From Amorphophallus konjac (Eukaryota > Streptophyta > Magnoliopsida > Alismatales > Araceae): a stretch of DNA of 64,000 nucleotides. Both the position numbers and the translations under genes were made by a program. The number at the start of each line of letters is the position of its first letter. The first letter of the stretch is position 1. The notes beneath the pieces are model-generated. The model made no database searches, was not told the DNA's origin, and worked only from the letters and a program-made list of their open reading frames with translations. Location: assembly GCA_022559845.1 (NCBI GenBank), contig CM040117.1, positions 78,929,059 to 78,993,058 of the forward strand, given 5' to 3'. This document shows, one piece after another, positions 57,992 through 64,000 of this stretch.

Positions 57992-58003
57992 TGGTATCAG
58001 AGC
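57992..58003 (+). other. Primer binding site of element G
   Basis: TGGTATCAGAGC lies three bases after the LTR end. Confidence 0.92.
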
Positions 58004-58107
58004 GCCAGTTGAGTCTAGGGTGTCTAAAAACAAAAAAAAAAGTGTCATTTAAGTCTAGTCATTGTCAGTCGGTCTAGGTTGCACTTGCATCCCATTAATC
58101 GGTATAT

Positions 58108-58201
58108 CAAAAGGTGTTGTCCGAACGTTAGGCTACGCCTATCGGGAAGGCCGCACACTTGCGCGAGTGATCTTCGGATCGGTTAACTCAGCCACGTACC
58201 G
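58108..58201 (+). other. Conserved leader segment of element G
   Basis: It matches 60295-60387 of element H with about four differences. It contains the small hairpin TAGGC-TAC-GCCTA and lies between PBS and gag, where packaging signals usually are. Confidence 0.7.
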
Positions 58202-58349
58202 AGTCTTGGTTTAAGTCTAGGGTACTTAGTGTGCATGCATTCCAACCATGCATAGTCGGTCTAGTGTCTTGTCTAAGTGTTGGCATGTCCATCCACTAGT
58301 GTCCCCGTGTCCCATGGATGACCAAGGGGCCGCATCTTATGCATGGTGG

Positions 58350-60142
58350 TGATACTGGTGCGGACACCCGAGCGCATGCGAGACACGAGCCGACGAGCCA
58401 CCGGTACCGCACGAGGAGCACGACTCGAGCCACCTCAGCATCCCTATGGCTCGGAGACAGTCTGGAGGTTCCCACTGAGTCATAGCATTTATCATATTTT
58501 TTGGGGATTTTTATTTGTGTGTAATGTATTTTATTTCCTTTTCGTCATTGTGTAATTTAGATAGTTCGAGGGGCTTATGTGCAAAATGGGGATCCCTAGG
58601 TCCCACGGGCCCCCACTCCACTCCCATTGGGCCACCTCAGCTCTAGGGCCCCTGTGGGGTCAGTCAACCCTCCATGGAGGCTTCTAGAAGGGTGGGCCAA
58701 GGGAGGGGGACAATGGACTTGAAAAGTCCACATGGGAGGCCACCAACCCCACCTACCATGTCCCCCCCTTGACCCTCCTTGGTCAAGGTGCGCCCCCCTC
58801 CCCTTTTGTTTAATATTTTGTTGTATTTTGATCAAACTCCATCCTAGCCATCCATCCCCAACCCCTAGATCCAACGGTGGAGGATGAGTTTGGTGGGAGT
58901 CATATATAAGGCATGTAATTACCATTTTCTTGAATTAATGCCATTTGAATCAAACTAATTCTAAGAGCAAGGGCTGGTGCGCCCCCCTCCTCTCTCCTCT
59001 CTCCCCCTTGGATGCTGTGAAGGCTTCCATTCTGAGGTGTGACTCCTCGTGTATCAGTTTCGACGATCGCCGCCGCCGCCACGAGCTGCCACCGCACCGC
59101 CATCACCATCAACGGAGTTCTGCCTGCGCAGTACCACAGCAGCTAGTTTGAAATTCACAGGAAACTGATATGCTGATCTGAGATTTCAGGAGCTGTGGAG
59201 CAGAGAATTGAAAAATAGTTAAAGCCCAGGTCCACGCAGGTTCAGAAGAGTCCACTAGCCCTAGATTGAAGGATTTCAAATCCTCTTTCCAACGGCGCTG
59301 GTTTCATCGCATTTCGGCTACGGGGCTGATCGCAGCGGCCGTTTTTGCCGGAGCGCGCGCTGCTGAAACAGCAACATCAGCTCGTGGACAGCAGTCTCTC
59401 CACTTGGGAACCGGGGCACCCGGCCTCCGGTGAGTGTCGCCGGCTGACCGCCGTCTAGGGAAGCGTGCTGCCAGGGGTCCCCATTACAGTGGGACCCACC
59501 CCGCCAGACCCGGAGGACAGGACAGCGTGTGGGCCCCACGGCCCATTGATTGCGCCGTCCGGAAAGCACGAGAACACGGAGTTCGGCGCGTCGACACGAC
59601 ATCAAGATGCTGCCCGTCAACCTGATTTCCGTGATCCCCGGGGCCTACATGTGACCTTTTACCTCCCTACGTGGAGTGGGTTGAATCTCTTTGTACCGTT
59701 GTGAATTATGTTAACCGGGGTCCCGTAAGTCAGCCGGGGTGTCTACGCAACACCGAGTGCGTGGAGGTAAAGGTCTTAACTCCTTGGCGTTACATTGCTT
59801 AGCTAGTATACGGTCTTAGGCCGCTGCCGAGCGTGTAGGTACTAGCCCGTGTGTCCATGTCACCGCTGTGAGAGTGAGAGTGACCCGTCCCGCGACTCGA
59901 TCCGAGTCCAGAAGTTGAGTCTGACTACCCTTGACCTCCGCCGGTTCCTTAACCGTGCACGGTCCGCGCTTTCCCTCGCTTGGGACGACGAGTGAGCTTC
60001 CACTTCTGTTAGAAACGTTTCGCCACTAGGAGCTCGTAGTGTCGGGCTTAGTGTCTCCCTGGTGTGTGTTGCTGGTCGCGTCCACATCTAGAGTCTGAGG
60101 TCCACCCCACGTAGAGTCGCCTCCCGTGTCCGTCCCGCATCA
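58350..60142 (+). repeat. 5' LTR of element H (~1793 bp)
   Basis: It probably starts TGATACTGG and ends CCCGCATCA. The left border is inferred from TGAT...ATCA symmetry with A, F and G and from the loss of leader similarity. It contains a C-rich AT-poor block (58600-58800) related to LTR G and a TATA box at 58903. Confidence 0.6.
58903..58910 (+). promoter_or_regulatory. TATA box of element H
   Basis: TATATAAG in the context GTCA-TATATAAG-GC lies ~550 bp into the LTR. Confidence 0.65.
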
Positions 60143-60145
60143 ATT

Positions 60146-60157
60146 TGGTATTAGAGA
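60146..60157 (+). other. Degenerate primer binding site of element H
   Basis: TGGTATTAGAGA differs from the usual TGGTATCAGAGC at two positions. Both changes fall within the stretch that pairs with the tRNA 3' end. Confidence 0.85.
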
Positions 60158-60294
60158 GAGTCGAGTCTAGGGTAGTCTTTGCATATGTCCTGCATGCATC
60201 ATGGTCTAAGTCGAGTCTAGGATCATCATTATTTTCAAAACAAAAAAAGAAAAGTGTGTTTTAAATTACATTTGCACCCTTTACCCGGTATATT

Positions 60295-60387
60295 AAAAGG
60301 TGTTGTCCGAACGTTAGGCTACGCCTATCGGGAAGGCCGCACACTTGCGGGAGTGATCGTCGGATCGATTAACTCCGCCACGTACCG
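60295..60387 (+). other. Conserved leader segment of element H
   Basis: It matches 58108-58201 of element G with about four differences, including the TAGGC-TAC-GCCTA hairpin. Confidence 0.7.
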
Positions 60388-60465
60388 GATATTGGTTTAG
60401 GTCTAAGTGCATCATTTAGTGAGTGTTTGCATTAGTCGGTGTCTTCTAGGTCGTGTGTCAGTTGC

Positions 60466-63400
60466 ATGCCCACCCGTCGAGGTACCCAATACTCGCCACC
60501 ACCACCTATGGCGGACTCCCGGGCCCGTAGCTCCGATGAGTCCTCGACGGCCGAGATGTTCTGAGCCATTATGGAACATCTTGACACGCGTATGGATGGC
60601 CTTAGTACGCGTATGGATGGCATAGGAACGCGTCTTGAAGGGCGGATGAAAGCCCTCGAGGATCGGGTCGAGAGTTCGGATTAGTCCATTCAGGGTCTAG
60701 TTGGGAGGATCGCAGTCCTAGAGAGGGGCCCAGTAGCGGCGCAACCCGCGCCGACGAATGGCCAACAAGAGCCGGTGCAGCAACCCGCTGTGCCAAGGGC
60801 TCAAGTGGAGAATGTTGGGGTTCAACAGGTGCATGTGGTGGATGATTATGCATCTGATATTGATCAAGGGGGTAACGATTGTCATCATCAACGACGGAAT
60901 CATGATGACGAGGAGGACGACCGCATTCTTAGGGGCGTGCGTGCGGACCCTCCCACTTTTAGCGGGTCCTTGGACCCTAGGGTGTATTTAGATTGGGAGG
61001 CCGGCATGGACCGGTACTTCGAGTGGTTTGAGATGACGGACCACCGAAGAGTTCGATACGCGAAGATGAAGCTGCAAGCGCAGGCCCAAACTTATTGGAT
61101 CAATGTGGAGAGCCTGCTCAACCAGCGACGTCAACCCCAGATCGGTACTTGGGATGATATGAAAATCAAGTTGAGGGAGAAATACCTTCCCGCTTCCTAT
61201 CGCCAACGTCTCATAGACAAGTGGCAAAGCATCTCCCAAGGGAACCGATCCGTGACCGAGTACACCGCTGAGTTCGATGAGTATTATTTACGGTGTGGGG
61301 TCACGGAAGAGAGCACTATGACTATATCCCGCTTTCGAAGAGGTTTACGGCCCAATTATCAATATGAACTTTTTCGTCGCAATGCAACCACTTTGGTGCA
61401 GGCATATCAGATAGCTCTCGAATTGGAGCAATTCGAGGCCGAGTTCGAGTCACCCCATCGGTTGGGCTCTTTTCCCCTTCGTAGTGTCGAGCCCCGTGGC
61501 TCATCTGGCATGTATCCGAGGGCCCCCATGGCTCGACCTCAGGAGCCCGCTCGTCCCGAGCCGTTTACTCCTAGGCCTCGTCCTCCACCCCCGAGGGACC
61601 TTCCTCGTCCCCAGCATCTTACAGCCCCACCCATAGCCCGTCCACCGGCACCCGCACCTCCTGCATGTCCTTTGTTGCCTACGCCTCCTATCCGTCGGGA
61701 GGATAAAGGTAAAGGACCTATGATTGGGGAGCCTAGTGGATCACGGCAGCAGTGTTATCACTGCAATGGGTTTGGCCATTTCGCCAACCAGTGTCCCACC
61801 CGCCCATCTCTTCACATTGGGGACACACAGGCCGAGGATACCACCCCTACGGGCCTCGAGTTAGTCAGCTATGAGGCAGATGAAGAGCTAGCTGATGAGT
61901 ACTATGAGATGGGAGGTGAGGCCCAGGAGGCCCAACATTCGGACGATACCCACGTGGGGGTCGTCAGATGTATCCTCACCCAGCCGCATGTCAGTGATGA
62001 CTGGCGTCGGACTACTATCCTTCATGTATTGTGTAGGCTGGGAAAGCAAATTTGCAAGGTGGTCATCGATAGCGAGAGTTGTATCAATGCAATCTCCACA
62101 AACGCTGTCGCCCGTCTTGGTCTCACACCTGTAGACCATCCTTGTCCCTATCAGGTATCATGGGTGGATACCACTTCCATTTCGGTCAGGCTGCGGTGCT
62201 TGGTCCCACTATAGCTCCACTCCTACCGTGACGAGATCTGGTGTGATGTTTTACCCATGGAAGTGGGCAGTATCATTCTCGGTAGGCCGTGGTTATTCGA
62301 CCGGGATGCCACACTCCATGGCCGGTCGAACACCTGTACCTTCGACCACGTTGGCCAGTGGGTCACCCTCCAACCCGTTCGGCCTAGGAGCCCATCAGTC
62401 AGGGGTCCTACTGGCCCTAGTACTCCAAAGCCTTCCGTTCCCGGGCCTAGTACCCCATCCCCAACTCGGGCTATGACCGTTACCTCTGGCCCAGGAGAGC
62501 CCTCGACGAGGAGATTGATGATGATTAGCTCCCGGGAAATGGAGCAGGAGCTTAGTCAGGGATGTCCGGTGTTTGCCATTACGGTCCGAGAGGTGGAGCG
62601 GGACTCCGAGGGTGAGCTCCCACCCGAGGTTGTTCCCATTCTACAGGAGTATGCTGATGTATTCCCCGATGAGCTTGCCGAGGGACTCCCACCTATGCGG
62701 GATATTCAGCATGCCATCGACCTTGTTCCGGGCTCTTCTTTGCCCAACCTTCCTCATTATCGCATGAGTCCCACGGAGTATGCCGAGCTTAAACGGCAGG
62801 TTGATGAGTTAGTGCAGAGAGGGTCTGTTCGGGACAGCATGAGTCCATGTGCTGTACCCGCATTACTCACCCCGAAAAAGGATGGCACCTGGAGAATGTG
62901 CATTGATAGTCGTGCCATCAACAAAATCACCGTGAAATACAGGTTCCCTATTCCCCGCCTTGATGACATGCTAGACATGATGGCAGGTGCCACTATCTTT
63001 TCGAAGATTGATCTTAAGAGTGGCTACCATCAGGTGAGGATTAGGCCAGGTGATGAGTGGAAGACCGCATTTAAGACCAAGGATGGTCTATATGAGTGGT
63101 TGGTCATGCCTTTTGGGTTGACCAATGCCCCTAGCACTTTCATGCGGCTCATGACTTAAGTCCTTCGACCTTTCATTGGAGACTTTGTAGTGGTGTATTT
63201 TGATGATATCCTTATCTATAGTCGCACCACAGGGGACCACTTAGACCACCTTTGGCAGGTCTGTCTACTTCTTCGGCAAGAGCAGCTGTTTGCGAACCCA
63301 CAGAAGTGTGCCTTCATGACACCTCAGCTTACCTTCTTGGGTTTTATTGTGTCTAGTACTGGGGTCTCCGCCGATCCGGAGAAGGTTCGGGCCATTGTTG

Positions 63401-64000
63401 AGTGGCCGGAACCCCGTACGGTTCATGATGTCCGCAGCTTTCATGGCCTTGCGACGTTCTACCGTCGCTTCATCTGTGGATTTAGCTCCGTCACCGCCCC
63501 GATCATGGATTGCATCCGTAAGGGCACATTTGTATGGACGAAGGCTGCATCTGCCGCCTTCAAGGACATCAAGGAGCGCATGACCCAAACACCTATCCTT
63601 CGACTGCCTGATTTCTCGAAGGTGTTTGAGGTCTCTTGTGATGCATCGGGCGTGGGAATTGGAGGAGTTTTGAGTCAGGAGTCCCACCCGATCGCATATT
63701 TCAGCGAGAAGCTGAATGACGTGAAGCTGCGATATTCCACATATGATAAAGAATTCTACGTAGTTGTTCAGGCTCTTAGGCATTGGAGGCACTATCTTTT
63801 ACATCAGGAGTTTATCCTGTACTCCGATCACGAGGCATTGAGGTATCTCCACTCCAAAAAGAAGCTGAACTCGCGTCACAGTCGTTGGGTCGAGTATCTC
63901 CAGCAGTTCACCTTTGTGCTTAAACATAAGGCTGGAGTGGAAAATAAGGTGGCTGATGCCTTGAGTCGGCGAGCATGTTTGCTTACCACCTTGAGTGCCG
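60466..64000 (+). pseudogene. Gag-pol of element H, four in-frame stops, 3' end outside the window
   Basis: From the ATG at 60466 (opening M-x-TR-x-GT as in element A) one frame runs to the window end, interrupted only by TGA at 60562, TAG at 60682, TAG at 62212 and TAA at 63157. A coiled-coil-like N-terminus is followed by the gag core (~60946-61437), a proline-rich linker and a CCHC knuckle (61753-61794). The protease motif at 62068 reads D-S-E instead of D-S-G. RT has YFDD at 63196-63207. RNase H acidic residues are at 63640 and 63826. There is no frameshift. The strong match to element A in RT marks the same superfamily branch. It is inactive as it stands, and integrase cannot be judged. 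Confidence 0.93.

Larger units (their letters stand above)
56032..58349 (+). mobile_element. Element G: gypsy element, LTR and leader only
   Basis: A 5' LTR (56032-57988), PBS and ~360 bp of leader precede the start of element H. The continuation of G is outside the window. The leader is nearly identical to that of H over ~93 bp, although the LTRs are strongly diverged. Confidence 0.72.
58350..64000 (+). mobile_element. Element H: chromovirus-type gypsy element, right end outside the window
   Basis: A 5' LTR, a changed PBS, a leader and gag-pol up to the end of RNase H are present. Integrase, 3' LTR and target duplication are beyond the window. It is inserted in the leader or gag start of element G. 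Confidence 0.82.

Overview
The window is intergenic heterochromatin-like DNA from a flowering plant. It is built almost entirely of LTR retrotransposons nested inside one another. I see no host gene, rRNA, tRNA gene or CRISPR array. The plant assignment rests on initiator-tRNA-Met type primer sites (TGGTATCAGAGC), a chromodomain Ty3/gypsy polyprotein, and Sirevirus-like (Ty1/copia) elements with 2-2.5 kb LTRs and many polypurine tracts. The species cannot be told from this sequence. Element letters below are mine.

Layout from left to right. Element A (1-9006, + strand) is a chromovirus-type Ty3/gypsy element with an unbroken 1641-codon gag-pol and nearly identical LTRs; its first ~0.66 kb lies left of the window. 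A sits inside the 3' LTR of element B (9007-19423, - strand), a Sirevirus-like element with a broken gag and a broken envelope-like ORF but no pol. After 174 bp of unassigned sequence comes element I (19598-22548, + strand): a Sirevirus-like 5' LTR and the start of gag. Its gag is cut by X (22549-23672), an unidentified GC-rich repeat. X is cut by element C (23673-56031, - strand), a large gypsy-like element without recognisable coding sequence, arranged LTR-internal-LTR-internal. The middle LTR of C is split twice: by D (31392-41108, - strand, gag only) and by E (42482-54610, + strand, gag only). Both have perfect 5-bp target duplications. The 5' LTR of E contains a solo gypsy LTR, F (43908-46290), also with a perfect 5-bp duplication. 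The second internal part of C is cut by gypsy element G (56032-58349 seen), which is cut by gypsy element H (58350 to the window end), whose gag-pol has four in-frame stops.

The elements fall into two groups. A, F, G and H are autonomous-type chromoviruses or relics of them. B, D, E and I are related Sirevirus-like families. The three whose internal region is visible (B, D, E) keep LTRs, PBS, gag, a short conserved block just after the gag stop, conserved non-coding blocks and many PPT-like tracts, but have no integrase, reverse transcriptase or RNase H. They would need proteins from another element to move. Their shared non-coding architecture is the most interesting material here: a hairpin with compensatory base changes downstream of the promoter, family-specific GGTCGA-type motif arrays just upstream of the TATA box, and repeated blocks between gag and the 3' LTR.

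Coordinates of LTR ends and target duplications were read directly. Family names below superfamily level, element ages and functions are inference.
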